Assembly (NCBI GenBank): GCA_035507155.1 | Contig: DATJOK010000126.1 | Location: forward strand, 3,931-67,930 | DNA from: DASZHJ01 sp035507155 | GTDB lineage: Bacteria; Pseudomonadota; Alphaproteobacteria; ATCC43930; CGMCC-115725 | Length of the DNA: 64,000 bases | Reading direction: 5' to 3' | Shown: positions 16,906 through 25,713 of the stretch, piece by piece | Position numbering within the stretch: the stretch's first letter is position 1 | How the letters are laid out: every line of letters starts with the position of its first letter | Notes under the pieces: model-generated | Database searches by the model: none | What the model was told of the DNA's origin: nothing | What the model saw: the letters and a program-made list of their open reading frames with translations, nothing else | Made by a program: the position numbers and the translations under genes

Positions 16906-19254
16906 ATGCGCCGGCTTGCTTCCGCTCTCGCCGGCCTGGCGATCGCGCTCATGGGCGCGCATCGCGCGACCGGAGCGACGGCGGAAAAAAGTCTGGTATC
17001 TGGCAACCAGCCGGTTCTCTTCGTCGCCGACGAGGTCCAATACGACAACGACCTCGGCCTGGTAGTCGCCACCGGCCACGTTCAGCTCTCGCAGAAGAAT
17101 CAGATCCTCGAGGCCGACACCGTCACCTACAACCAGAAGACGGACACCGTCACCGCCAGCGGCCATGTAGCGCTGCTGGAACCCTCGGGCGACGTGACCT
17201 TCGCCGATTTCGTCGAGCTGCACGACGACATGCGCGAAGGCTTCATCAAGAACGTGCGCGCCCTGCTCTCGGACCGCTCGCGATTGGCGGGCAACACGGC
17301 CCGACGGGTCGAGGGCAACCGCACCGAGATCCGCCGCGCGGTCTACTCGCCTTGCGATCTCTGCGAGAAGGATCCGACCCAGCCGCCGATCTGGGAGATC
17401 AAGGCGGAGAAGGTGATCCACGACAAGGAAGCGCAGGTCATCGAGTATCGCGATGCCACCATCGACATGGGCGGCATCCCGGTGCTGTGGACGCCCTACT
17501 TCTCGCACCCGGATCCCTCGGTAAAGCGGCAGAGCGGCTTCCTGGCGCCGACCGGCGGCTATTCGACGACGCTCGGCGCCCACACGACGATCCCCTACTT
17601 CTGGGCCATCAGCGGCGACAAGGACGCGACTTTCGCGCCGATGTTCACCACCGATGCCGGCTTCGTCATGTCGGGCGAGTACCGCGAGGCCTTCAACAAC
17701 GGCTATGTGCGCGCCGCCGGCAGCATCGCCTATACCAATCAGGAGAACAGCACCGGCACCGCGATCACCTCCATCGACACCGTGCGCGGCCACTTCTTCA
17801 GCAACGGCGGCTACGATATCAACGATACCTGGCGCGGCCTCTGGGACATCAACCGGACCTCGGATCCGACATATCTCCAGCGCTTCCGCTTCGGCGGCGG
17901 CTTCGGCACCACCTTCGGCAATAGCAGCTCGGTTCCCTATCTGGAGAGCAGCGCCGCCACGGAGGGCTTCTTCGACAGCCGCAGCTACGCCGTCGTCGAC
18001 AACTACATGTTCCAGAGCCTGCGCTTCGGCGTCGGCGAAGCGAACCAGCCCGTCGTGCTGCCCACCGCCACCTACAGCTGGGTCGGTCATCCCGACGAGT
18101 GGGGCGGCCGCTGGGACGCCAGCAGCAATGTCGAGAACCTGGTCACCCCGGCGAACTCCGGCGTCCAGATCCGGCGGCTCTCCACCGGCGCCGGCTGGAG
18201 CATTCCGATGAACGGGCTGATCGGCGACCGGTTCAACTTCAGCGCCAAGCTGCGGGGAGACGCCTACAACTCGCAGAACGTCGTCCTGGCGAGCGGCGAG
18301 TCGCCGACACCCACGGAGAATTCCGGGCGCGTCTATCCGCAGGCGGAGCTGCTCTGGCGCTACCCCTGGGTCCGGCGCGGCAACGGCTACAACCAGACGA
18401 TCGAGCCGATCGCGGCCCTCATCGCCAGCACCAACGGCGGCAATCCCGCCACCATCCCGGCAGAGGACAGTCCCGGCTTCGAGTTCGACGAGACCAGCCT
18501 CTTCGTGCCCAATCGCTTTCCGGGCTACGATCGCGTCGATTCCGGCCAGCGCGTCGACTACGGCCTGCAGGGCGCCTTCTACGGCGACAGCGGCGGCAGC
18601 AGCCAGTTCCTGATCGGACAGAGCTACCGCTTCCAGAGCAACGGCCCCTACGCCGTCGGCTCCGGCGTCAACACCCGCCGCTCGGACGTGGTGGGGCGCG
18701 TCATCGTGTCTCCGGCGCCGTTTCTCGACCTCATCTATCGCTTCCGGCTCGACGAGAAGGATCTGACCTTCCGCCGCCAGGAGGTCGCCGCCTACACCGG
18801 CCCGCCGAGCCTCAGGCTCGGCATCAACTTCCTCTCGATCCAGCACGATCCCCTGGTGCCCGACCTCGAGGAGCGCCGCCAGATCGGCATCTCCCTCAAT
18901 GCCGATCTCACCCGCTACTGGTCGCTGCAAGCCGTGGGCGTGCGCGATCTCGGCAGCTCCAGCGTGCTCAACAGCAACGGCTTCAATGTGACCACAGGGG
19001 TCGCCGAGACCGTGAGCTCAGGCATCGCGGCCGTCTATCAGGACGAGTGCCTGGTCTTCCGCACCTCGATCGGCTATTCCGGCACCCGCGCCGGCGACAT
19101 CCATCCGGGAACCACGCTGCTCTTCACTATCGGTCTCAAGAACCTCGGCGAATTGAGCCTGCCGGCTTATTCCAGCGGCACCGGCGGCTCCACCAGCTCC
19201 ACCAGCTTCGGATCGCTCGGCAACCTCGGCAGCACCGCCAACTCGGCGTTCTGA
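16906..19254 (+). CDS. lptD: LPS-assembly outer-membrane protein LptD
   Basis: A 782-residue outer-membrane beta-barrel that inserts LPS into the outer leaflet. Residues 1-24 are a signal peptide. Residues 35-170 form the OstA jellyroll (LFVADEVQYDNDLGLVVATGHVQL and following repeats), and the remainder is the barrel with alternating aromatic strands. A CDLC cysteine pair lies near residue 149, and another cysteine in YQDECLVFRTSIGY near the C-terminus, consistent with the disulfides LptD needs. It lies in the lptF-lptG-lptD-surA-pdxA-rsmA order seen in alphaproteobacteria. Confidence 0.94.
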   Translation: MRRLASALAGLAIALMGAHRATGATAEKSLVSGNQPVLFVADEVQYDNDLGLVVATGHVQLSQKNQILEADTVTYNQKTDTVTASGHVALLEPSGDVTFADFVELHDDMREGFIKNVRALLSDRSRLAGNTARRVEGNRTEIRRAVYSPCDLCEKDPTQPPIWEIKAEKVIHDKEAQVIEYRDATIDMGGIPVLWTPYFSHPDPSVKRQSGFLAPTGGYSTTLGAHTTIPYFWAISGDKDATFAPMFTTDAGFVMSGEYREAFNNGYVRAAGSIAYTNQENSTGTAITSIDTVRGHFFSNGGYDINDTWRGLWDINRTSDPTYLQRFRFGGGFGTTFGNSSSVPYLESSAATEGFFDSRSYAVVDNYMFQSLRFGVGEANQPVVLPTATYSWVGHPDEWGGRWDASSNVENLVTPANSGVQIRRLSTGAGWSIPMNGLIGDRFNFSAKLRGDAYNSQNVVLASGESPTPTENSGRVYPQAELLWRYPWVRRGNGYNQTIEPIAALIASTNGGNPATIPAEDSPGFEFDETSLFVPNRFPGYDRVDSGQRVDYGLQGAFYGDSGGSSQFLIGQSYRFQSNGPYAVGSGVNTRRSDVVGRVIVSPAPFLDLIYRFRLDEKDLTFRRQEVAAYTGPPSLRLGINFLSIQHDPLVPDLEERRQIGISLNADLTRYWSLQAVGVRDLGSSSVLNSNGFNVTTGVAETVSSGIAAVYQDECLVFRTSIGYSGTRAGDIHPGTTLLFTIGLKNLGELSLPAYSSGTGGSTSSTSFGSLGNLGSTANSAF

Positions 19255-19304
19255 GCGGACGCGACAGGCGTGGTCGAGGGGTGGTAGTCTGGCGCCCGCA
19301 TCCC

Positions 19305-19323
19305 GCTCGGCAGGCAGCCGAGC
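19305..19323 (+). terminator. GC-rich stem-loop between lptD and surA
   Basis: GCTCGGC (19305-19311) pairs perfectly with GCCGAGC (19317-19323) around a 5-nt loop. It is followed by GATCATTGCTGTTGG, which is only weakly T-rich, and lies 22 nt before the surA ATG. It could reduce read-through from lptD or affect surA translation; it is not a strong intrinsic terminator. Confidence 0.35.
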
Positions 19324-19345
19324 GATCATTGCTGTTGGAAGTCAG

Positions 19346-20596
19346 ATGTTTCGTACTGTTACCGCTTTGCTGTTGCTGATCCTGACCGCGGGCACCGCCG
19401 CCGCGCAGGAGACGCGGATCGCCGCCGTGGTCAACGATGACGTGATCTCGATCAACGACCTCGAGGCGCGCATCAAGCTCGTGCTGCTGTCCTCGCAACT
19501 GCCCGACAATCCGCAGGTGCGCCAGCGGGTGACGCCACAGGTGCTGCGCTCGCTGATCGATGAGCGGCTCGAGCTGCAGGAGGCCAAGCGCTTCAACGTC
19601 GCGGTCAGCGATGAGGACGTGAACCGGGCCTTCGAGCGCCTGGAGCGGCAGAACAACATGCCGAAGGGCGGTCTCGATCAGCTGCTGACCCAGCGCGGCA
19701 TTCCACGCTCGACCCTGGTGAACCAGATCACCGCGACCCTCGCCTGGAGCAAGCTGGTGGAAGGACGCCTCGCGCCCAACGTCACCGTCTCCGACGAGGA
19801 GATCAACGAGGCGATGGCGCGGATCAAGGACAGCATCGGCAAGCCGCAGAGCCGCGTCGGCGAGATCTTCCTTGCCGTCGACAATCCCACCCAGGAGCCC
19901 GAAGTGAAGGCGCTCGCGGACCGGCTGGTCGAGCAGATCCGCAACGGCGCCAATTTCGCCGCGGTGGCGCAGCAGTTCTCGCAGTCCGCCACCGCCGCGG
20001 TCGGCGGCGATCTCGGCTGGGTGCTGCCGGACGAGCTGCCGCCGGAGGTGGAGCAGACCGTGGCGCGCATGCAGCCCGGCCAGCTGGCGCCGCCGATCCG
20101 CGGCCCGGGCGGATTCTATCTCGTCTATCTTGCGGATCGCCGCACCCTCGGAAAACCCTCGCCGAACGACGCGGTCATCACCCTGACCCGCGTCGCCTTT
20201 CCGCTCCCCTTGAACGCCACCGAGGCCGAGCGGCAGAAGGCGCTCGTCGCCGCCCAGCAGGTGACTGACACCGCCAAGAGCTGCGGCGAGATGCTGAAGA
20301 TCGGCCAGCAGGTCTCGCCGCAGATCTCCGGCGAGCTGCGTGACGTGAAGATCGGCAGCCTGCCGGCGGAGCTGCGTCCCACCATCGAGGCGCTGAAGAT
20401 CGCCGAGCCCAGCAAGCCGCTGGTGCTGAAGGACGGCGTCGGCGTGCTGATGGTGTGCGAGCGCAAGGACCCGCCCTCGCCGATCGCGACGCGCGAGCAG
20501 GTGCAGGACTCCCTGATGCGCCAGCGCCTCGACACTCTCGCCCGCCGCTATCTGCGGGATCTTCGTCGCGCCGCCTACGTGGATATGCGCGTATGA
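19346..20596 (+). CDS. surA: Periplasmic chaperone / peptidyl-prolyl isomerase SurA
   Basis: A 416-residue exported chaperone for outer-membrane proteins such as LptD, encoded just upstream. Residues 1-20 are a signal peptide ending AAAQ. Residues 25-165 form the SurA N-terminal chaperone domain (AAVVNDDVISINDLEARI). One parvulin-type PPIase domain follows at about 170-275 (GEIFLAVDNPTQEPEVKALADRLVEQI to GPGGFYLVYLADRR). The C-terminal part completes the chaperone module. Only one parvulin domain is evident, whereas E. coli SurA has two. Its stop overlaps the pdxA ATG (ATGA). Confidence 0.92.
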   Translation: MFRTVTALLLLILTAGTAAAQETRIAAVVNDDVISINDLEARIKLVLLSSQLPDNPQVRQRVTPQVLRSLIDERLELQEAKRFNVAVSDEDVNRAFERLERQNNMPKGGLDQLLTQRGIPRSTLVNQITATLAWSKLVEGRLAPNVTVSDEEINEAMARIKDSIGKPQSRVGEIFLAVDNPTQEPEVKALADRLVEQIRNGANFAAVAQQFSQSATAAVGGDLGWVLPDELPPEVEQTVARMQPGQLAPPIRGPGGFYLVYLADRRTLGKPSPNDAVITLTRVAFPLPLNATEAERQKALVAAQQVTDTAKSCGEMLKIGQQVSPQISGELRDVKIGSLPAELRPTIEALKIAEPSKPLVLKDGVGVLMVCERKDPPSPIATREQVQDSLMRQRLDTLARRYLRDLRRAAYVDMRV

Positions 20597-21603
20597 CCGC
20601 ACCGATCGCCCTCACCATGGGGGAACCGGCGGGAATCGGCGGCGAGATCACTCTCAAGGCATGGCTTCGCCGGCACGACGGAGTGCCGCCCTTCTTCGCC
20701 ATCGACGATCCCGACCGCCTCGCCCGGCTTGCCGCAACCCTGGGCTGGGACGTCCCGCTGCGCGCGGTCGCCGGCCCCGAAGAGGCGGCGCACTGCTTCG
20801 GCGAGGCGCTCGGCGTGCTGCCGCGGCGGATCGCGCATCCCGTGCTGATGGGCCGGCCGGATCCCGCCAACGCGCGCGCGGTTACCGGCGCCATTGTCGC
20901 CGCGGTCGATCTGGTGCGTACCGGTCGCGCCGCTGCCGTCGTCACCAATCCGATCCAGAAGGAGACCCTCTACGCCGCCGGCTTCCGCCATCCGGGCCAC
21001 ACCGAATTCCTGGAGGAGCTCGCCGGCAACGACGTGAAGGCGATCATGATGCTGGCCTGCAGCGAGCTTCGCGTCGTGCCGGTGACCGTGCATCTCGCTC
21101 TCAGGGACGCGCTGCAGCGTCTCACGCGCGAAGCCATAATCACCGCCGGCCGCATCACCGCCCGCTCGCTGATCAGCGATTTCGGCATTCCCCGGCCGCG
21201 GCTCGCCGTCGCCGGCCTCAATCCCCATGCCGGCGAGAACGGCGCCATGGGCCGCGAGGAGATCGAGATCGTCGGCCCCGCGATCGAGGCGCTGCGCGCC
21301 GAGGGCTATGCGGTGGGGGGACCCTACCCGGCCGACACCATGTTCCATGCCGCCGCCCGCGCGCGTTATGACGCCGCGCTCTGCATGTACCATGACCAGG
21401 CGCTGATCCCGATCAAGACCATCGACTTCGACCGCGGCGTCAATGTCACCCTGGGCCTCCCCTTCATCCGCACCTCGCCGGATCACGGCACGGCCTGCGA
21501 CATCGCCGGCAAGGGCATCGCCAATCCCGATAGCCTGATCGCCGCCCTCAGGCTCGCCGGCGAGATGGCGTCGCGGCGCACCGCACGGCGCTCGGTCGCC
21601 TGA
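20593..21603 (+). CDS. pdxA: 4-hydroxythreonine-4-phosphate dehydrogenase
   Basis: An NAD-dependent enzyme of pyridoxal 5'-phosphate synthesis (DXP-dependent route). The 336-residue protein has ALTMGEPAGIGGEI at the N-terminus, the metal-binding HPGHTEFLEEL histidine, and CMYHDQALIPIKTIDFDRGVNVTLGLPFIRTSPDHGTA at the C-terminal active site. All are intact. Its ATG overlaps the surA stop, and rsmA follows 14 bp after its end; surA-pdxA-rsmA is a conserved proteobacterial order. Confidence 0.95.
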   Translation: MTAPIALTMGEPAGIGGEITLKAWLRRHDGVPPFFAIDDPDRLARLAATLGWDVPLRAVAGPEEAAHCFGEALGVLPRRIAHPVLMGRPDPANARAVTGAIVAAVDLVRTGRAAAVVTNPIQKETLYAAGFRHPGHTEFLEELAGNDVKAIMMLACSELRVVPVTVHLALRDALQRLTREAIITAGRITARSLISDFGIPRPRLAVAGLNPHAGENGAMGREEIEIVGPAIEALRAEGYAVGGPYPADTMFHAAARARYDAALCMYHDQALIPIKTIDFDRGVNVTLGLPFIRTSPDHGTACDIAGKGIANPDSLIAALRLAGEMASRRTARRSVA

Positions 21604-21617
21604 GCCAAGACTCCGAG

Positions 21618-22466
21618 ATGATCGCGACGGCACCCGATCTGCCGGCGCTGCGCGAGGTGATCCGCCGGCACGGCCTCGCCGCCCGCAAATCCCTCGGCCA
21701 GAATTTCCTTCTCGACCTCAACCTGATCGCCCGCATCGCGCGCGCGGCGGGCGCGCTCAAGGGCGTCAACGTGATCGAGATCGGCCCCGGGCCCGGCGGC
21801 CTGACCCGGGCGCTCCTCGCCGCCGGTGCCGCCACCGTGACCGCCATCGAGCGCGACGACCGCTGCGTCGCGGCCCTGGTCGAGCTCGCCCAGGCCTATC
21901 CTGATCGACTGCGGATCATCGCCGGCGACGCTCTGGAGATCGACCCCGCGAGCCTCGTGGCGCCGCCGCGCCGGATCGTCGCCAACCTCCCCTATAACGT
22001 CGCCACCGCCCTGCTGCTGCGCTGGCTGCCGAGCCTCGCCGACTACGAGAGCCTCACCCTGATGTTTCAGAAGGAGGTGGCTCAGCGGCTCGCCGCCAGA
22101 CCGCGCAGCAAGGATTACGGCCGGCTCTCGGTGCTGGTGCAGTGGATCGCCGAGGTGACGCCGCTCTTCGACATCGCGCCCACCGCCTTCGTGCCACCGC
22201 CGAAAGTGACCTCGTCCCTGCTGCGCATCGTCGCGCGCGACAGACCGCTGTCGCCCTGCCGTCGGGAGGATCTTGAGCGCGTCACCGCCGCCGCTTTCGG
22301 CCAGCGCCGCAAGATGCTGCGCCAGAGCCTGCGCAGCCTTGGGCTGCCGCCGGAGCCGCTGCTCGCCGGCACCGGCATCGCGCCCACCGCGCGGGCCGAG
22401 GAGCTGAGCGTCGAGGAATTCTGCGCGCTCGCCCGTGCCCTCGCGGCAACGGCTCAGGCTTTCTGA
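21618..22466 (+). CDS. rsmA: 16S rRNA dimethyladenosine transferase RsmA (KsgA)
   Basis: Dimethylates two adjacent adenosines near the 3' end of 16S rRNA during small-subunit assembly. The 282-residue protein has KSLGQNFLLD at residues 24-33, the SAM-binding EIGPGPGGLTRALL (54-67) and the catalytic NLPYNV (123-128). The C-terminal domain with RRKMLRQSLR is complete. It is the last gene of the lptF-to-rsmA run and its 3' end overlaps the convergent panB by 13 bp. Confidence 0.96.
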   Translation: MIATAPDLPALREVIRRHGLAARKSLGQNFLLDLNLIARIARAAGALKGVNVIEIGPGPGGLTRALLAAGAATVTAIERDDRCVAALVELAQAYPDRLRIIAGDALEIDPASLVAPPRRIVANLPYNVATALLLRWLPSLADYESLTLMFQKEVAQRLAARPRSKDYGRLSVLVQWIAEVTPLFDIAPTAFVPPPKVTSSLLRIVARDRPLSPCRREDLERVTAAAFGQRRKMLRQSLRSLGLPPEPLLAGTGIAPTARAEELSVEEFCALARALAATAQAF

Positions 22467-23287
22467 TCAGCTTTCGCCGCGCCGTAGACGTGCTCGGGGC
22501 CCGGAAACCGCCGTGCCTTCACATCCTCGGCATAGGCGGCGGCCGCCCCCGCAATCGCCTGGCCGATCTCGCCGTATCGCCTGACGAAACGCGGTGTGAA
22601 TTCGGCGAAGATCCCGAGCAGATCCTCGGTCACCAGGATCTGGCCGTCGCAGGCGGAGGACGCGCCGATGCCGATGGTGGGCACGGCGATCGCCTCGGTG
22701 ACGGCGCGCGCCAGCGGCTCGACCGTGCCCTCGATCACCAGGGCGAAGGCGCCCGCCGCCGCCGCCGCGCGCGCATCCGCCATGATGCGCGTCGCCTCCC
22801 GCTCGCCGCGGCCCTGGGCGCGGAAGCCGGTGGCATGCACCGACTGCGGCTGCAGGCCGATGTGGCCGAGCACCGGCACGCCCCGCTCGACCAGGAAACG
22901 GATGGTCTCCGCCATCGCGGCGCCGCCCTCGAGCTTGACGCCCGCGGCACCGGTCTCCGCCATGACGCGCGCCGCGCTGCGGAACGCCTGCGCCGGTGAT
23001 TCCTGATAGCTGCCGAACGGCAGGTCGACGATGACGCAGCTTTGCTTCGCGCCGCGCACCACCGCCGCGCCATGGGCGATCATCATCTCGAGCGTCACCG
23101 GCAGCGTGCTGGCGAAGCCGTAGACCACCATGCCGAGGCTGTCGCCGACCAGCAGCAGATCCGCCACCGGATCGAGGAGACGCGCCATCGGCGTCGTATA
23201 AGCGGTGAGGCAGACCAGCGGCACGCCGCCCTTGCGAGCGCCGATCTCGGCCGGGGTGCGCTGCTTTGCTGAGGTCTGGACGCTCAT
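22454..23287 (-). CDS. panB: 3-methyl-2-oxobutanoate hydroxymethyltransferase
   Basis: First committed enzyme of pantothenate synthesis, transferring a hydroxymethyl group from methylene-THF to ketoisovalerate. The 277-residue protein has the PanB core: VCLTAYTTPMARLLDPVADLLLVGDSLGMVVYG, then IVDLPFGSYQ, GVKLEGG, VLGHIGLQPQSVH and IVIEGTVEP-like strands, with GIGASSACDGQILVTEDLLG near the end. It lies 15 bp downstream of gmk and on the same strand, and may be carried on the yicC-gmk transcript. panC is not in the window. Confidence 0.95.
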   Translation of the reverse strand: MSVQTSAKQRTPAEIGARKGGVPLVCLTAYTTPMARLLDPVADLLLVGDSLGMVVYGFASTLPVTLEMMIAHGAAVVRGAKQSCVIVDLPFGSYQESPAQAFRSAARVMAETGAAGVKLEGGAAMAETIRFLVERGVPVLGHIGLQPQSVHATGFRAQGRGEREATRIMADARAAAAAGAFALVIEGTVEPLARAVTEAIAVPTIGIGASSACDGQILVTEDLLGIFAEFTPRFVRRYGEIGQAIAGAAAAYAEDVKARRFPGPEHVYGAAKADQKA

Positions 23288-23302
23288 CGCGTCACCTTCG
23301 GT

Positions 23303-23941
23303 CTACTGGCCGCCTCTGAGGCGGTTGACGAACTCGGCGAGGCCGATCTGACGCTCGCGCTTCAGCCGCTCGGCGGTGAGGATCGCCTGCACCTGCCGGA
23401 CGCTGGTCTCCAGGTCGTGGTTGACGATGACATAGTCGTATTCCGGCCAATGGCTCATCTCGTCGGCGGATTTCGCCATCCGCTGCGCCACCACCTCGGC
23501 GCTGTCCTGAGCGCGGCGCTTCAGGCGGTCCTCGAGCGCCTCCGTGCTCGGCGGCAGGATGAAGACCGCCACCACGTCGTTCCGCACGCTTTGCTTCAGC
23601 TGCTGGGTCCCCTGCCAGTCGATGTCGCTGACGATGTCGCGGCCGGAGCGCAGCACCGCCTCCACCGGCCCCCGCGGCGTGCCGTAGCGGTTGCCGAAAA
23701 CGGTGGCGTGCTCCAGCAGCTCGTCCTTCGCGATCATCTCGTCGAAGCGCTGGGCGCTCACGAAGTGATAGTGCTCGCCATCCGTCTCGCCCGCCCGCGG
23801 CTTCCGCGTCGTGACCGAGACCGAGATGCCGAGCTCAGGCTCGCGCTCCACCAGCATCCGCGTGATCGTGGTCTTGCCGGCGCCGGAGGGCGAGGACAGC
23901 ACCAGCAGCAGGCCGCGGCGTCCGATCTCGGTCGAGCTCAT
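23303..23941 (-). CDS. gmk: Guanylate kinase
   Basis: Phosphorylates GMP to GDP with ATP. The 212-residue protein carries the P-loop SSPSGAGKTT at residues 16-25, the GMP-binding SVTTRKPRAGETDGEHYHF block and DIDWQGTQQLK. The lid and C-terminal helices are complete. It starts 4 bp after the yicC stop; the yicC-gmk pair is common in proteobacteria and links an RNA-processing protein to nucleotide supply. No unusual features. Confidence 0.96.
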   Translation of the reverse strand: MSSTEIGRRGLLLVLSSPSGAGKTTITRMLVEREPELGISVSVTTRKPRAGETDGEHYHFVSAQRFDEMIAKDELLEHATVFGNRYGTPRGPVEAVLRSGRDIVSDIDWQGTQQLKQSVRNDVVAVFILPPSTEALEDRLKRRAQDSAEVVAQRMAKSADEMSHWPEYDYVIVNHDLETSVRQVQAILTAERLKRERQIGLAEFVNRLRGGQ

Positions 23942-23945
23942 GGAG

Positions 23946-24884
23946 CTACTCGATGTTCTGCACTTGCTCGCGAAGCTGCTCGATCGCCGCCTTGAGGGCG
24001 AGCCCGATGCGCGTCAACTCCACATCGGCCGATTTCGAGCAGAGCGTGTTCGCCTCGCGATGAAATTCCTGGCAGAGGAAGTCGAGGCGGCGGCCGATGA
24101 CCGCGCCCTCCACCAGGAGCTCGCGCGCCGCGGCGATGTGGGCGCCGAGCCGATCGAGCTCCTCGCGCACGTCCGCCTTGGCGACCAGCAGCGCCGCCTC
24201 CTGCGCCAGCCGCTCCTCGGCAACCGCCGGCACCGCCTCCTTGAGCGCGTCGACGAGGCTCCGGAGCCGCGCCCGCACCGCGTCGGGCTGCGCCGCCGCG
24301 CTCCGCTCGGCCTGCGACACCAGCCCGGCGATCTCCTCGAGGCGCTCCTCGAGCACGCCGGCCATCCGGATTCCCTCGGCGCGGCGCATGCCGGCGAGCT
24401 CCTCGGCGGCGCGGCGGCAGCCGGTCAGCACCGCCGCCTCGCGGCGCTGGCGCAGCTCCGGATCGAGCCCGTCCTCCTCGCCGCTCTCCAGCACGCCCTT
24501 GAGGGCGAGGAGTCCGTCGGTGCTCGGCGGCGTCGCCCCCACCTCGCGCTGCAGCTCGCGCGCGAGCGCCAGCACCTGCTCCAGCGCCGCGCGGTTGACG
24601 CGGAGAGTGCCGCCGCTGCCCGAGCGCAGGATGGAGAGATTGGCGCTCACGGAGCCGCGCCGCAGCCGCTCGCCGAGCAGCGCCCGCAGCGGCAGCTCGA
24701 GCGCATCGTAGCCGGGCGGCAGGCGGAAACGGAGATCGAGGGATTTGCCGTTGACGCTCTTGATCTCCCAGGCCCAGGCGATGCCGTCGCCTTCGCCCTC
24801 GCTGCGGGCGAATCCGGTCATGCTGGCGACGGCGCCAGTCTTCTGCGCGGCGGCGGCGGATCGGGCCAAGAGCACTCCGCTCAT
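23946..24884 (-). CDS. yicC: YicC/YloC family endoribonuclease
   Basis: A 312-residue protein of the YicC family, which in E. coli has endoribonuclease activity and is linked to stationary-phase survival. The conserved opening SMTGFARSEG is at residues 21-30, GKSLDLRFRLP follows, and the C-terminal DUF1732 segment ends FLCQEFHREANTLCSKSADVELTRIGLALKAAIEQLREQVQNIE. Family proteins usually begin at the MTGFAR methionine, here at 24821, which would give 291 residues; neither start has a clear Shine-Dalgarno. It is divergent from an SDR gene with 82 bp between them. Confidence 0.88.
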   Translation of the reverse strand: MSGVLLARSAAAAQKTGAVASMTGFARSEGEGDGIAWAWEIKSVNGKSLDLRFRLPPGYDALELPLRALLGERLRRGSVSANLSILRSGSGGTLRVNRAALEQVLALARELQREVGATPPSTDGLLALKGVLESGEEDGLDPELRQRREAAVLTGCRRAAEELAGMRRAEGIRMAGVLEERLEEIAGLVSQAERSAAAQPDAVRARLRSLVDALKEAVPAVAEERLAQEAALLVAKADVREELDRLGAHIAAARELLVEGAVIGRRLDFLCQEFHREANTLCSKSADVELTRIGLALKAAIEQLREQVQNIE

Positions 24885-24966
24885 CGGGTCGGACTCGACG
24901 GGGTTCTCGACCCCGCCGTGCCGAGGGTTATAGCCTTGGGCGCGCCCTCCAACAACGGTTGCCGCC

Positions 24967-25713
24967 ATGCCAGCGCCGCGCCACATCCTGATCACCGGTG
25001 CCTCGAGCGGGATCGGCGCGGCGCTGGCGCGGCACTACGCGGCGCCGGGGGTGCGCCTCGGCCTCGGCGGACGCGACGGCGCGCGACTCGACGCCGTAGC
25101 CGCCGATTGCAGGGCGAAGGGCGCCGCGGTGGCCAGTGCCGCCCTCGACGTCACTGATCGCGCGGCGATGCGCGGCTGGATCCTGGCGGCGGACGACGTC
25201 CGCCCGCTCGATCTCGTGATCGCCAATGCCGGGATCGGCGGCATGGGCGTCGACGAGGACCACGCCCGCGCGATCTTCGCCATCAATGTCGAGGGCGTGC
25301 TCAACACCGCCTACCCGGCGCTGGAGCGAATGGCTGCGCGCGGCGGCGGCCAGCTCGCCCTCATGAGCTCGCTCGCGGGCTATCGCGGCCTGCCGGACGC
25401 GCCCGCCTACAGCGCCTCGAAGGCGGCGGTGAAGTCGCTGGCCGAGGCCTGGCGCGGCGCCTATGCCGCGGCGGGTGTCCGCGTCTCGGTGATCTGCCCC
25501 GGCTTCGTCGCGACGCCGATGACCGAGGGCGGGCGCTTCCCGCAGCCGTTCCTAATCGATGCTGATCGCGCCGCTGGGATCATCGCTCGTGGGCTCTCGG
25601 CCAACCGGCCGCGGATCGCTTTTCCCTGGCAGCTTGCGCTCGCCACCTGGCTGCTGGCGGCGCTGCCGCCGCGCCTCGGCGACCGGATCGTGCGGCCGCG
25701 CCGTCGCCGCTGA
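24967..25713 (+). CDS. Short-chain dehydrogenase/reductase (SDR)
   Basis: A 248-residue classical SDR. The NAD(P)-binding TGASSGIG is at residues 10-17, NAG at 88-90, the catalytic serine lies in MSSLAGY and the YSASK motif holds the catalytic tyrosine and lysine. The C-terminal 30 residues contain a hydrophobic stretch (LALATWLLAALPP) followed by basic residues, which may attach it to the membrane. Substrate is unknown. Its TGA abuts the mltG stop directly (TGA|TCA), so two convergent genes share no spacer. Confidence 0.85.
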   Translation: MPAPRHILITGASSGIGAALARHYAAPGVRLGLGGRDGARLDAVAADCRAKGAAVASAALDVTDRAAMRGWILAADDVRPLDLVIANAGIGGMGVDEDHARAIFAINVEGVLNTAYPALERMAARGGGQLALMSSLAGYRGLPDAPAYSASKAAVKSLAEAWRGAYAAAGVRVSVICPGFVATPMTEGGRFPQPFLIDADRAAGIIARGLSANRPRIAFPWQLALATWLLAALPPRLGDRIVRPRRRR